64,000 nt of DNA from Cristatella mucedo (taxonomy: Eukaryota > Bryozoa > Phylactolaemata > Cristatellidae): contig WPIO01000102.1 of the NCBI GenBank assembly GCA_009760855.2, forward strand, positions 374,001-438,000. Reading direction: 5' to 3'. How positions within the stretch are numbered: position 1 is the stretch's first letter; the number at the start of each line of letters is the position of its first letter. Made by a program: the position numbers and the translations under genes. The notes beneath the pieces are model-generated. The model searched no databases, was not told the origin of the DNA, and saw only the letters and a program-made list of their open reading frames with translations. Shown piece after piece: positions 50,856 to 58,897 of the stretch.

Positions 50856-51288
50856 TCAATTAGTATTTAGCCTTGGATAGAGGTCTACCCATATTCAAAC
50901 GGGGTTTCACGTGCCCCGCCCTACTCAAGTTGCTCTTCGCTTTCTACCCTTACGAGACTATCACTCTCTACGGTCTGTCTTTCCATACAATTCTGGTTCT
51001 TACAAAAAGCACACTGGGCTGGTCCACTTTCGCTCGTCACTACTAGCGGAATCTCGGTTGATTTCTTTTCCTCCGGTTACTTAGATATTTCAGTTCTCCG
51101 GGTCTCGCTTCTTCAACCTATTTATTCGGTTGAAGATACTCCAAAAAAGGAGTGGGTTTCCCCATTCGGAAATCCGCGGATCAGAGCTCGTTGGCAGCTC
51201 CCCGCAGCTTATCGCAGCCTACTACGTCCTTCATCGCCTATTGATGCCAAGGCATCCACCAAATGCCCTTAATATTTTTACTAAGGTT
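48530..51288 (-). rRNA. rrl: 23S ribosomal RNA
   Basis: On the minus strand, the 5' region has GGTGGATGCCTTGGCA and GGCGATGAAGGACGT. The centre carries typical conserved strings (for example the peptidyl-transferase-region sequence and ACCCGACAAGGAAT on the plus strand as complement). The 3' end has GCTGACCACTACTAATAATCC. Length is about 2.76 kb, and local GC is clearly higher than around it. 5S follows at about 80 bases. Neither a 16S gene nor tRNA-Ile/Ala precedes it within the window, the split arrangement known from Rickettsiales. The exact ends are estimates. Confidence 0.96.
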
Positions 51289-51349
51289 ATTATGATTATT
51301 TAATTATATGCAGTTTCGATAAAACGCATTAAAAAATCGCAGTTGAATT

Positions 51350-51370
51350 CCACTGTCTTTCGGACAGTGG
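51350..51370 (-). promoter_or_regulatory. Hairpin in the 23S rRNA leader
   Basis: CCACTGTC and GACAGTGG form an eight-pair stem with the five-base loop CGAAA (minus strand), about 60 bases before the start of 23S. This could be an RNase III or antitermination signal. Confidence 0.45.
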
Positions 51371-51879
51371 TAATATTATATTTATGTACTGCCATAACAA
51401 TGCAGTACAAAGCTTTATTTTTTGCTCTCTATTCACGATGTAAGCTTCAAAACTTGTGAAAACAAATAAAGAAACTATCACCCGCATTTAAGCGGACTCG
51501 AACTTTAATTGTGTGGCATTTGTAAAAGTCAACAACAATTATTATTTTTTTATTTTTTTATTTTTTTCAGGTGTTTTTTTAAATGATATAAAACAATATA
51601 TTGCATATAAATCAAATATTTAATGAATATATTTACACTTTTAAGTTGAAATAAATAAAAATAAAAAGCCAAATTTTTTTTAACAATAAAGTATATATCA
51701 TTTTATATTTTTTTGATGGCTTGATTATTTGCAAGACAGCATTCTGATTGGATTTTTTTGCCTTTCTTCAATGCGTAGGCCATCAATTTGCATCTACTTA
51801 TCTCATATTATCGGCACCAATTGGATTTCAGCTAAACGATACGGCACCTTTAAAGCCAGAACCTATATCGCCAAAATCT

Positions 51880-51922
51880 AATAATTCTCTCGCGCACGCG
51901 CGCTGAAGATAGAGGAATTATT
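51880..51922 (+). terminator. Terminator-like hairpin
   Basis: AATAATTCTCT (51880-51890) pairs with AGAGGAATTATT (51911-51922, one bulged G) around a GC-rich loop with CGCGCACGCGCG. A T run follows near 51928. It resembles an intrinsic terminator on the plus strand, but no gene precedes it on that strand. Confidence 0.4.
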
Positions 51923-52084
51923 GTGTGTTTTTTCTTGACAATCTTTAATTATTGTTGTTTCCTTGTATTTTGTGGTATTGTTTGTTTTTTATGGATGGTT
52001 GTGGCTTTTGTGCGCATTCTCAATATTAGTGATGCTTTTCGTTTGTGGTAATGAAAATGTAGACTTATAATAATGAATATTTCC

Positions 52085-52420
52085 CTATATTTTTCTATAA
52101 ATATAAGCTTTTTTTAGTACACTATGATGGGTAAAATGAACATTTTGGACTATTTTTTGGCGTGAAAGATATTGAACTATATTTTGCAACTGACGAACCA
52201 ATTTATATCTTAAAGTCTCCATCAGGTTACTATTTATCTTTTGCGGCAATAATAATGCGGTTAATAATATAATATCTTGGAACTCTTTAATGCTTAATGT
52301 CTTTACTTTTTTTCTTATTTTTGAGCATTCTTGGCCAAATACAGGGCGTTCATTCTTTGTTCGCCGTATATAGCTCAATAATTTGGTGTGTTGGTTAAGT
52401 AAAAAATATTCATGAATCAT
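52085..52420 (-). CDS. Hypothetical protein, doubtful
   Basis: An ATG-started frame of 111 codons, basic and probably helical, with no recognisable domain. It is upstream of and in the same direction as the 23S gene. Its composition (Leu, Ile, Lys, Gln) is possible for a real protein in this genome but it could equally be a remnant. I list it only because nothing else explains this stretch. Confidence 0.25.
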   Translation of the reverse strand: MIHEYFLLNQHTKLLSYIRRTKNERPVFGQECSKIRKKVKTLSIKEFQDIILLTALLLPQKINSNLMETLRYKLVRQLQNIVQYLSRQKIVQNVHFTHHSVLKKAYIYRKI

Positions 52421-52710
52421 TATAACGATAAACCATTTGTTGACTGTCAGGAATAATTTTTTATTTCATTATTGAACAAAAGATCGGGATATATATCAAA
52501 ATAACCAGCAAATCTTTGAATTATGGCACATACGGTGTAAATTGAATAAAACATCCTTCAAACATCTAACACATCGGAAGAGCCACATTTGGCTATTAAA
52601 TCACATTCTTTCGGCAACATAAAGATAAAGAATTTTGCTTGACTCTACATAAAATTGATTTTCATTCATTCTGCAGAATAAGTATTAACTTTTTATTTGC
52701 ATTTATTGAT

Positions 52711-53094
52711 ATGAAAAATAAAGTTTTATCGCCACACATAACAGTTTATAAGTGGCAAATTACAATGGTTTTATCAATTTTACATCGACTAACTGGAGTG
52801 TTTTTATTTTTTTCCATTGGAATGGGGACGCTGGCACTTTCAATAATTTCAGATTATTCATGCTTTAATTGCCTTTCATGCATCAGTTGCTGCAACATAA
52901 ATTTATGGTTGATGAGGCTTATATTGTCTGGATTTTTAATATCAGCTCTGTATCATTTATCAAACGGTGTGCGATTTTTATATCTTGATATAACTGGCAA
53001 TATAAACAAAAAAACCATTTTAATTAGCGGTCTTGCCGCCTTGGTCTTCAGTGCCATTACGGCGTTGGCTTTGGCATATGTTTTTTTCAGATAG
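52711..53094 (+). CDS. sdhC: Succinate dehydrogenase cytochrome b556 subunit SdhC
   Basis: SdhC anchors complex II and binds haem b together with SdhD. The 128-residue protein has three membrane segments and the conserved LSPHITVYKWQITMVLSILHRLTGV start (Ser and Arg of the quinone site). YHLSNGVRFLYLDI (usually HxxNGxRHLxxD) carries the haem-ligand His. The frame is open upstream to 52639, but MKNKVLSPH at 52711 matches the family start. sdhD, sdhA and sdhB are not next to it; mrp follows six bases later, so sdhC heads a mixed operon. Confidence 0.9.
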   Translation: MKNKVLSPHITVYKWQITMVLSILHRLTGVFLFFSIGMGTLALSIISDYSCFNCLSCISCCNINLWLMRLILSGFLISALYHLSNGVRFLYLDITGNINKKTILISGLAALVFSAITALALAYVFFR

Positions 53095-53100
53095 TAGTTC

Positions 53101-54426
53101 ATGTTAAGAATAATAAAAGAGTTGGCAAAGATATATATTAACAATCTACCCCTCACCGATTATTGTAAAACAGATATACTTAACAATGAAAAGAAGATAA
53201 TTATTGATTTTGAAGAAACTGAAATTTCACCAGAAAAGGCTGGCTATCTTAGTGGACTAATTGAGGCATGTATTTTAGAAAATCTTGGATCTGATTGGCT
53301 TACGATAATTTCTGGCAACAAGATATCCATCTCCCCACAATTAAAAAAAGAGGCAAATTTTTTTTCGGGCAGATTTACTTCAATTGACGAAGTTTCACAG
53401 ATGGTGGCGATTGGCTCTGCAAAGGGTGGAGTTGGCAAATCTACCGTTGCTTTTTTGCTAGCAAAAGCATTATCACAAGCTGGACACTCTGTTGGTTTGG
53501 CGGATTTAGATATTTCTGGATCATCAATTCCCATCATTGCCGAATGCAATGAAAAAACAGAGGCAAATAATGGCAAATTCACGCCACTAATAAAAGATGG
53601 AATTAGAATAATATCAATACAATCCATTACAAAAGAAAATGGAGCAATAGTATGGAGGGGTGCAATGCTTTATAAGGCTATTCACGCCATGCTCCGTGGA
53701 ACAAATTGGGGCAAATTGGACTACTTAATTTTAGATCTACCTCCGGGCACCAACGATGTCCATATATCTCTATATCAGCACTTTCCAGTTGATCTTACTT
53801 TTGCAATCAAAACACCACATCCTATAACTTTTCATGGTACACAAAAATTTTCAGAGCTGCTGAAGCATATGATGGTAAAATACAGCGGAGATGTGGTGAA
53901 TATGGCACCAAATTCAGAGTCAGATTTTCACCATAACAACAAGCAAAACATGCAAATACAAGCCAATGAGCAACAAAATTCACTCCCAATACAATCATTA
54001 AATCACAACGCCATAAGCAATAAAATAACAACAGAGAATTTGCAAGATAGTGTCGAAAAATTTAGCACAGCAATCACCCAAGATAGTGAGAATCAAAATA
54101 ACAACAAACACACAACAAGCATCATGCAAATAGAAGAAGAAAGCCATATAATGCAAAAAAAAATAACAGACAGCCAAACAACAAACAACATAACATTTGT
54201 TGCAAATATTTTGAACCAATCAGCAACCAATAATATAAAAAAAACGATAATAAGTAACGATGTTAAAGAGCATACAACAACACCACAACCACCCACAGAA
54301 GATACAATGACAGCAATCAGCATTCCACTTGATATTGAGGCTCTGCTAATGGGACAAAAATTTAACCATAAAACGCTGCAGGCAATAGAAAAACTTGCAA
54401 AAAAAATTATTAACAGCAAGCCATGA
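53101..54426 (+). CDS. mrp: Mrp/ApbC-type iron-sulfur carrier P-loop ATPase with low-complexity insert
   Basis: Mrp proteins deliver Fe-S clusters. The 441-residue protein has an N-terminal MIP18/DUF59-like part (about 1-85). The ATPase core follows, with SAKGGVGKST (106-115), ADLDISGSSIP (134-144), and YLILDLPPGTNDVH (208-221). After VVNMAP (residues 265-270, usually VENM) normal Mrp has a CxxC cluster site. Here about 130 residues of Gln/Asn/Thr-rich sequence replace it, and the family's end resumes at SIPLDIEALLMGQ (about 400). The cluster-bridging cysteines are therefore missing, so ATPase function seems kept but the carrier role is uncertain. It overlaps mnmE by four bases (ATGA). Confidence 0.88.
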   Translation: MLRIIKELAKIYINNLPLTDYCKTDILNNEKKIIIDFEETEISPEKAGYLSGLIEACILENLGSDWLTIISGNKISISPQLKKEANFFSGRFTSIDEVSQMVAIGSAKGGVGKSTVAFLLAKALSQAGHSVGLADLDISGSSIPIIAECNEKTEANNGKFTPLIKDGIRIISIQSITKENGAIVWRGAMLYKAIHAMLRGTNWGKLDYLILDLPPGTNDVHISLYQHFPVDLTFAIKTPHPITFHGTQKFSELLKHMMVKYSGDVVNMAPNSESDFHHNNKQNMQIQANEQQNSLPIQSLNHNAISNKITTENLQDSVEKFSTAITQDSENQNNNKHTTSIMQIEEESHIMQKKITDSQTTNNITFVANILNQSATNNIKKTIISNDVKEHTTTPQPPTEDTMTAISIPLDIEALLMGQKFNHKTLQAIEKLAKKIINSKP

Positions 54427-55766
54427 GCAATCTATCTGAAACAATTTTTAGCCTTTCGTGTGGTCATGGTGGTGCCCTGTATATTGTAAGAATTTCTGGC
54501 CCCAGAGCAATGGAGGCATTTTTGCTGACAAATCTTTATGAGCAAAAAATTCAACACAGAACCGCATGCGTGTGCAACTTTCATAACTCCAAAAAAGAAA
54601 TTATTGACGAAATAATCATTACTGCATTTCTTGGCACACAAACTTTTACTGGTGAAAATGTTGTGGAAATATGCTGCCATGGCAGTAGGTATATATTGGA
54701 ACAGATTTACACAGAGCTAATTTCAAGCTGCGGTTTTTGCATTGCACAGCCAGGAGAATTTGCCATGAGGGCATTTCTAAATGGCAAGATAGATCTTATT
54801 CAAGCAGAGGGAATAGACTCTATTATTAAATCTGAAAACAAACTTCAACACCAACTTGCACTACAAATGCTGGAAGGTAAAACCAGCTCCATCTATAAAG
54901 ACTGGCGTAATTTGATTTTAGAAATTATGTCGATGTTGGAGGTGCAAATAGATTTTAGCGATGAAGACATACCAAAGCAAGACATGGAGCGTGCGCAAAA
55001 AACCATCGCAGAATTAAGGCATCAAATAGAGCTTCAATTGGCCAGAAAAAAAAGCTGCAATATAATTCAAAATGGCATTAAAATTGCTATCATAGGAGAG
55101 CCGAACGTAGGCAAATCATCCATATTAAATCTACTAAGCGGTAGAGATTTGGCCATAGTAACAAACATTCCAGGCACAACCAGAGATTGTATAGAGGCAG
55201 AATTACAAATAGCAAACATTAAGGTAACGGTGGTAGATACTGCCGGCATAAGAGACACCACGGACGCAATTGAACTTGAAGGCATTAGAAGATCGAAAAT
55301 GCAGATGGAAAAAAGTGATTTTAATATAATAGTCTGTGACGAACCAAATAAACTTTCCACCCTAACAATTCAGCCAAATGATATTTTAGTGTTAAATAAA
55401 TGCGATATAATTACAGATTCTGTGGCCGCAAAGCAGGAAATATTGCAGCAATTTCCACGGAACACTCTTGTGGCAATTTCTGCACTAAAAGATAATAATC
55501 CAGACCAGTTAATTACCGCCATGGAAAGTAAAATAATTGCAACACTAGATATGACAGAATCAAATCCAGCAGTAATTAACGTCAGGCAATATGAAATTTT
55601 ATATCTCACTCTACAAAATATAGATTTGATTGATTTTAACGAACCGATCGAAATATTATGCGAAAGATTGCGTCAGATTGTCAACTTATTGAGTAAAATA
55701 ATTGGTGCCATAACAACTGACGACATACTTGGAAATATTTTTAGTAAATTTTGCATAGGAAAATGA
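54423..55766 (+). CDS. mnmE: tRNA-modification GTPase MnmE
   Basis: MnmE acts with MnmG to place a carboxymethylaminomethyl-type group on U34 of certain tRNAs. The 447-residue protein has the folate-binding N-terminal domain (GALYIVRISGP, GENVVEICCHG, PGEFAMRAFLNGKIDLIQAEGI) and a helical domain. The inserted GTPase domain has GEPNVGKSSILN, GTTRD, DTAGIRDT, NKCD and SALK. The last Cys lies in a C-terminal CIGK, matching the family's CIGK ending. All motifs are present. It overlaps both mrp upstream and mnhE downstream by ATGA, which points to translational coupling. Confidence 0.96.
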   Translation: MSNLSETIFSLSCGHGGALYIVRISGPRAMEAFLLTNLYEQKIQHRTACVCNFHNSKKEIIDEIIITAFLGTQTFTGENVVEICCHGSRYILEQIYTELISSCGFCIAQPGEFAMRAFLNGKIDLIQAEGIDSIIKSENKLQHQLALQMLEGKTSSIYKDWRNLILEIMSMLEVQIDFSDEDIPKQDMERAQKTIAELRHQIELQLARKKSCNIIQNGIKIAIIGEPNVGKSSILNLLSGRDLAIVTNIPGTTRDCIEAELQIANIKVTVVDTAGIRDTTDAIELEGIRRSKMQMEKSDFNIIVCDEPNKLSTLTIQPNDILVLNKCDIITDSVAAKQEILQQFPRNTLVAISALKDNNPDQLITAMESKIIATLDMTESNPAVINVRQYEILYLTLQNIDLIDFNEPIEILCERLRQIVNLLSKIIGAITTDDILGNIFSKFCIGK

Positions 55767-56308
55767 CACAATCTGCCAAAATACCGCATAAAAACCAAAA
55801 CAACAAGCCATCGGAACTAAATAAAAAAAATTGGAATGCATATTTTATAGCATATTTTGCAACATGGATTATACTGTCAGGTATTGTCGATTATCTCTTT
55901 TTAGGATTTGGAATTTTTGCGGCCGCAGTTTCTGCTTTTTTTACACAAAAATATAGCACTATAAAAACATTTAAAATCACAAAAGCCGGAGTGCTCTATG
56001 TGCCTCTTTTGCTGCTAGAAATAAAGGGGGCATCGCTAGAATTAATGGGACTTATATTACATCACAACAAACCAAATCCAGCAATTAAGTCTATATTATT
56101 TCCCAATGTAAACAATCAAACAGATTTAATAATGCACGGCAATGCCATCACCATGACCCCCGGTACCGTGGTGGTTGCAGCCTCTTTACAAGATAAAACC
56201 ATGATAATTCAAACCATAAATCGGCCATTTTTAGATTCAATTCCAAATAGTAAGGTTGATGAAATTATAATTGAAAGTAGCCCGAAATTTAAACAAAATA
56301 AAGGCTAA
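55763..56308 (+). CDS. mnhE: Na+/H+ antiporter subunit E (MnhE/MrpE-like)
   Basis: MnhE is a small membrane subunit of multi-subunit Mrp-type Na+/H+ antiporters. The protein has two to three membrane segments near the start (residues about 25-60), then LLEIKGASLELMGLIL, and the family hallmark NAITMTPGTVVV. A hydrophilic end follows. ATG 55763 has AGGA just ahead and overlaps the mnmE stop; an in-frame TTG at 55751 is possible but less likely. mnhF follows 90 bases later. The other subunits (A, B, C, D, G) are not in this window, so the operon is split. Confidence 0.82.
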   Translation: MTQSAKIPHKNQNNKPSELNKKNWNAYFIAYFATWIILSGIVDYLFLGFGIFAAAVSAFFTQKYSTIKTFKITKAGVLYVPLLLLEIKGASLELMGLILHHNKPNPAIKSILFPNVNNQTDLIMHGNAITMTPGTVVVAASLQDKTMIIQTINRPFLDSIPNSKVDEIIIESSPKFKQNKG

Positions 56309-56397
56309 AATTAAGAACATGATACAAATGAAAGATTGCAACAATACATCAAGTCCAAAATTAACATTCAATCACAGCTAATCTGTAATATCCAAAT

Positions 56398-56721
56398 ATG
56401 CACAGTGCGATAAATTTAATCTTCATTGTCATTCTTTTTATCAGTACTATTTTGGTGTTAAGAATTGGCTATATATCCTATAAAAAGAAGCAATTAATTG
56501 CCAAAACTTTAATAGCTGGATCGGCAATAAATCACGCAATACCGATGTTGATTATTTTGGCCATTCTTAACAAAGATTACAGCATAATAGATATGGCATT
56601 TTTTTATGCATTTTTTTCTTTTATTGTGGTGGTTTTTTTAGCAATTTATTACCAAGAAAAACAAAAAATAAAAACCTTCAATAACAATGATACCGCACCG
56701 TCAAAGTCACTAAAGAAATAA
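56398..56721 (+). CDS. mnhF: Na+/H+ antiporter subunit F (MnhF/MrpF-like)
   Basis: The 107-residue protein has three membrane segments and a charged tail, as in MrpF. The first segment is followed by a basic loop (YISYKKKQLIAKTLIAGSAINHA, usually RGPTLPDRVVALD). The third region, IIDMAFFYAFFSFIVVVFLAIYY, matches the typical LLDVALVLALLSFLGTVAFARY. Similarity is low, but the position behind mnhE supports the call. Confidence 0.7.
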   Translation: MHSAINLIFIVILFISTILVLRIGYISYKKKQLIAKTLIAGSAINHAIPMLIILAILNKDYSIIDMAFFYAFFSFIVVVFLAIYYQEKQKIKTFNNNDTAPSKSLKK

Positions 56722-56882
56722 CGCCTTACATCAAGAAATATCAATTAAGCAGAATTCACACACATTCAATATATAGAATAGAAAGATTAATAAATAGACA
56801 TCAAGACACAGATAAAAAATGCTTTCGATCATTATTATTAAAACATAGTTAGCTATTTTGATTTCACCATGACAACAGCTAG

Positions 56883-58844
56883 CTATCTCCATTCAAATTG
56901 AATTTTACTATCTTCAAAAATGCAGCTGAATGATATTACTCGACAGGCTGGATTGTGTACAATAAATCCAACATCAGGCATGGCAATTCCCACTATAGAA
57001 TCTGACGGAACTGGCCTGCAAACTGGACATAAATGCACAACCAATTTGTGATCGTACTTCAACATCAATAGAGCGGAATTAGCACCATAAGTTACTGCAG
57101 AATCATGTGAATCTGAAGGTGCGAAAAAAGGCTGTTTTTGTGATAAATTTATTGACATCGAATCAAGATTGGAAATTACTTTTTTTGCCTCCTTAATTGG
57201 GTCGATTTTACCTTGAGCAATATCTAAAAATAATGCCTGAGAGGACTTGCGTCCAAGATTTTTACGCACCTCCACAAGCAACCATTCGTAATCTATGTTT
57301 GGATAATTATTAAGTAAAACTTTTCGCCAAATTAGCTCTCCAGAAGAAATCATACTTCGATCCAAATCCTGTTTTGTGATTTTTTTAATAGCCGCCTTTG
57401 CCCTGCCGCTTATCGCGAAAGATAGCCATGAGATCGAAGGTCTAACAGTAGGATCTATTAAGACCTGAGCATGATCTCCATTACTTAAAATAAACTCCCT
57501 ACCAACCTTTAAGCCATTAACATTTGCACCAATGCAATGCAGACCAAGTTCGTGCTTTACGGCAAAGGCCAAATCTACAACAGAAGATCCTTTTGGGAGA
57601 GTTACCACATCACCTTTTTTGGTAAAAATAAACAATTGCTCTTGATACATTTCCAATTTTGTGGCCTCAAAAAATTCTTCCGCACTGGGAGAGTCATCCA
57701 TAATATGCATAACTTTCCTAATCCACAAATTTACCCCCTTAGCCGTACTGTCTATTTTTCTAACGCCCTGCTTATAGCTCCAGTGAGCAGCCATGCCAAA
57801 CTCTGCATCATGATGCATTTCTGTTGTTCTAATCTGAATCTCCATTTTTTGTGCAAGTGGTCCAAAAATTACAGTATGAAGAGAGCGATATCCATTGGCT
57901 TTTGGCGTGCTTATGTAGTCCATAAATCCGCCAGGTACTGCATGATATTGCTTGTGAATTAGACCAAAAATTCTGTAACATTCATCAATATCTTTTGCAA
58001 TAATTCTAAAACCAACAATATCAAATATCTGCTCAAAAACAATCTTCTTGTTTACTATTTTTTTCCAAATGGAATAAGGAGTTTTAATGCGACTGTAGAC
58101 CTCTGCATGAATGTTGCTTGAGCCGCAAAGATCTTTAAATTCTTGCACAATACTCTCAATGGCATTGGTGGTTTTGGTGCCAAGATTTAAATTCTGTAAA
58201 ATAACTTCAATACGCTTTAATACAGAATTTCTTGCTCTGGCATTAATTGCCGCAAAGGCCGTATCTTGCAGCTCGTCTTTCAATCCATACATACCAACTC
58301 TCTCTGCCAATGGGGCATATATTTCTATTGTTTCTATGGCTATTTGACGGATTTTATATCGCGATTGAAATTGTAAAGTACGCATATTATGCAGCCTATC
58401 GCACAGCTTTACTATCAAAACTCTAATGTCTCTTGAAAGGGCAATAAATAGCTTTCTAAAATTTTCTGCCTGCTTAAACTGATAAGGCTGAAATTGAATT
58501 TTATCCAACTTAGTTACTCCATCAACCAAATCTGCAATATTCTGCGAAAAATGCTCCACAACCATCTCCAAAGTCACAGGCGTGTCTTCCACTATATCAT
58601 GCAACAATGCAGTAATGATGGTTTCGTCGTCTAAATTCATGTCAATCACATAGCCCGCAACAGCTATGGGATGGGTGTAATATGGCTCATTCGATTTTCT
58701 AAAATGCTTACCATGATGATCGATACACCAATCGTATGCCTTGGTAAGCAAAGATACGTTGCAATTTTTGTTATATTTTTGCACTCTTTCAATAATATCT
58801 GATGCCGTTGGAACCAACACAACTTGAGCCACTTCATCTGTCAT
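56883..58844 (-). CDS. spoT: Bifunctional (p)ppGpp synthetase/hydrolase, RelA/SpoT type
   Basis: RSH proteins make and degrade the stringent-response alarmone. The 653-residue protein has the hydrolase domain (THPIAVAGYVIDMNLDDETIITALLHDIVEDT, DRLHNMRT). The synthetase domain follows (RIKTPYSIWKKI, FDIVGFRII, NGYRSLHT, KMEIQIRT, HWSYKQ), then TGS (LFIFTKKGDVVTLPKGSSVVDLAFAVKHELG). The zinc-finger region (HLCPVCRPVPSDSIVG) completes it. The usual C-terminal ACT domain is lacking: family members have about 700-740 residues. Both catalytic halves look intact. Many Rickettsia have only fragments of this gene, so a complete one is notable. Confidence 0.94.
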   Translation of the reverse strand: MTDEVAQVVLVPTASDIIERVQKYNKNCNVSLLTKAYDWCIDHHGKHFRKSNEPYYTHPIAVAGYVIDMNLDDETIITALLHDIVEDTPVTLEMVVEHFSQNIADLVDGVTKLDKIQFQPYQFKQAENFRKLFIALSRDIRVLIVKLCDRLHNMRTLQFQSRYKIRQIAIETIEIYAPLAERVGMYGLKDELQDTAFAAINARARNSVLKRIEVILQNLNLGTKTTNAIESIVQEFKDLCGSSNIHAEVYSRIKTPYSIWKKIVNKKIVFEQIFDIVGFRIIAKDIDECYRIFGLIHKQYHAVPGGFMDYISTPKANGYRSLHTVIFGPLAQKMEIQIRTTEMHHDAEFGMAAHWSYKQGVRKIDSTAKGVNLWIRKVMHIMDDSPSAEEFFEATKLEMYQEQLFIFTKKGDVVTLPKGSSVVDLAFAVKHELGLHCIGANVNGLKVGREFILSNGDHAQVLIDPTVRPSISWLSFAISGRAKAAIKKITKQDLDRSMISSGELIWRKVLLNNYPNIDYEWLLVEVRKNLGRKSSQALFLDIAQGKIDPIKEAKKVISNLDSMSINLSQKQPFFAPSDSHDSAVTYGANSALLMLKYDHKLVVHLCPVCRPVPSDSIVGIAMPDVGFIVHNPACRVISFSCIFEDSKIQFEWR

Positions 58845-58897
58845 AAAATAATAAGATAAAGTAAATCAATTAAAGACAGAATATGCCATAAAATTTA

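Larger units (their letters stand above)
51289..52084. other. 23S upstream region and further spacer
   Basis: On the minus strand, a TTGACT at 51532-51527 is a possible -35 box for the rRNA transcript, with only a weak -10 (ATTAAA) 17 bases later. It would give a leader of about 200 bases that contains a perfect hairpin (51350-51370). The part 51700-51930 is somewhat richer in GC. It shows short minus-strand peptides in changing frames, perhaps a gene remnant that I cannot name. Confidence 0.4.

Noticed and set aside
51490-51520. T-arm-like GTTCGAGTCC on the minus strand upstream of 23S
   Set aside because: No matching stem, anticodon arm or acceptor stem can be drawn, so it is not a tRNA.
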